The notes below the pieces were generated by a model that was not told the origin of the DNA, made no database searches, and saw nothing but the letters and a program-made list of their open reading frames with translations. A stretch of DNA of 6,708 nt from Planctomycetota bacterium. Lineage in GTDB: Bacteria; Planctomycetota; Phycisphaerae; Sedimentisphaerales; UBA12454. Made by a program: the position numbers and the translations under genes. The stretch is taken from contig JAHJUV010000009.1 of the NCBI GenBank assembly GCA_018828825.1, forward strand, positions 1 through 6,708. The letters run 5' to 3'. Positions 6,646-6,708 of the stretch are shown piece after piece. Within the stretch, counting starts at the first letter, position 1. Each line of letters opens with the position of its first letter.

Positions 6646-6708
6646 TCCATTCGGCCCTCAAAAAATAGGCATAATTTACTGACTACTTAAAAGGTGCGGG
6701 ATTCATTA

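Larger units (their letters stand above)
6593..6702. repeat. Perfect 12-bp inverted repeat flanking the operon leader
   Basis: ATCCCGCACCTT at 6593-6604 is the exact reverse complement of AAGGTGCGGGAT at 6691-6702, with 86 bp between. The proximal arm covers the AAGG ribosome-binding site and the first two bases of the aminotransferase ATG. The distal arm lies upstream of the -10 element, so only an mRNA started farther upstream would contain both arms. The arms could pair in such an mRNA, bind a dimeric regulator, or be a duplicated initiation region of a divergent gene beyond the right edge. Confidence 0.7.

Noticed and set aside
6691..6708. Start of a divergent plus-strand gene at the right edge
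   Set aside because: An AAGG-like site is present but there is no ATG, GTG or TTG before the window ends, so a gene cannot be supported.

Overview
The window reads as ordinary bacterial chromosome, densely coded, with GC in the mid-40s percent by eye. A probable WaaP/Kdo-kinase-type gene suggests a lipopolysaccharide-like outer membrane, and an alanine racemase suggests peptidoglycan. Shine-Dalgarno sequences are weak or absent before most genes. Together with the character of the large membrane protein, this fits a Planctomycetota/PVC-type Gram-negative such as a Phycisphaerae relative. That placement is an impression from protein style, not a database result.

Layout, left to right: (1) 1-273, minus strand: the N-terminal 91 codons of a probable lipopolysaccharide-kinase-like protein that runs off the left edge. 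(2) 274-356: a compact divergent promoter region in which both -10 elements lie only 6-8 nt from the start codons, suggesting leaderless or near-leaderless mRNAs. (3) 357-818, plus strand: a Nudix hydrolase with a perfect Nudix box. (4) 801-6594, minus strand: a four-gene cluster, read right to left as class I aminotransferase (aspartate/prephenate type), a 909-residue polytopic membrane protein resembling GT-C-fold enzymes, a DPM1-like family 2 glycosyltransferase, and alanine racemase. Junctions are a 16-nt overlap, about 30 nt and 2 nt, so it is very probably one operon. (5) 6595-6708: an intergenic stretch with an extended -10 promoter for the operon and a perfect 12-bp inverted repeat whose proximal arm covers the ribosome-binding site and start codon of the aminotransferase.

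Working together: the GT2 enzyme probably charges a polyprenyl phosphate with a sugar. The GT-C-like membrane protein is a candidate user of that lipid-linked sugar on the outer side of the membrane. Alanine racemase supplies D-alanine for the wall. The aminotransferase serves aspartate/glutamate or prephenate chemistry. The cell-envelope theme is shared by the partial WaaP-like gene at the left edge. The Nudix gene converges on the operon and overlaps the end of alr by 18 bp. There are no gene-free stretches over 300 bases, and I saw no tRNA, rRNA, CRISPR array, insertion sequence or convincing intrinsic terminator.
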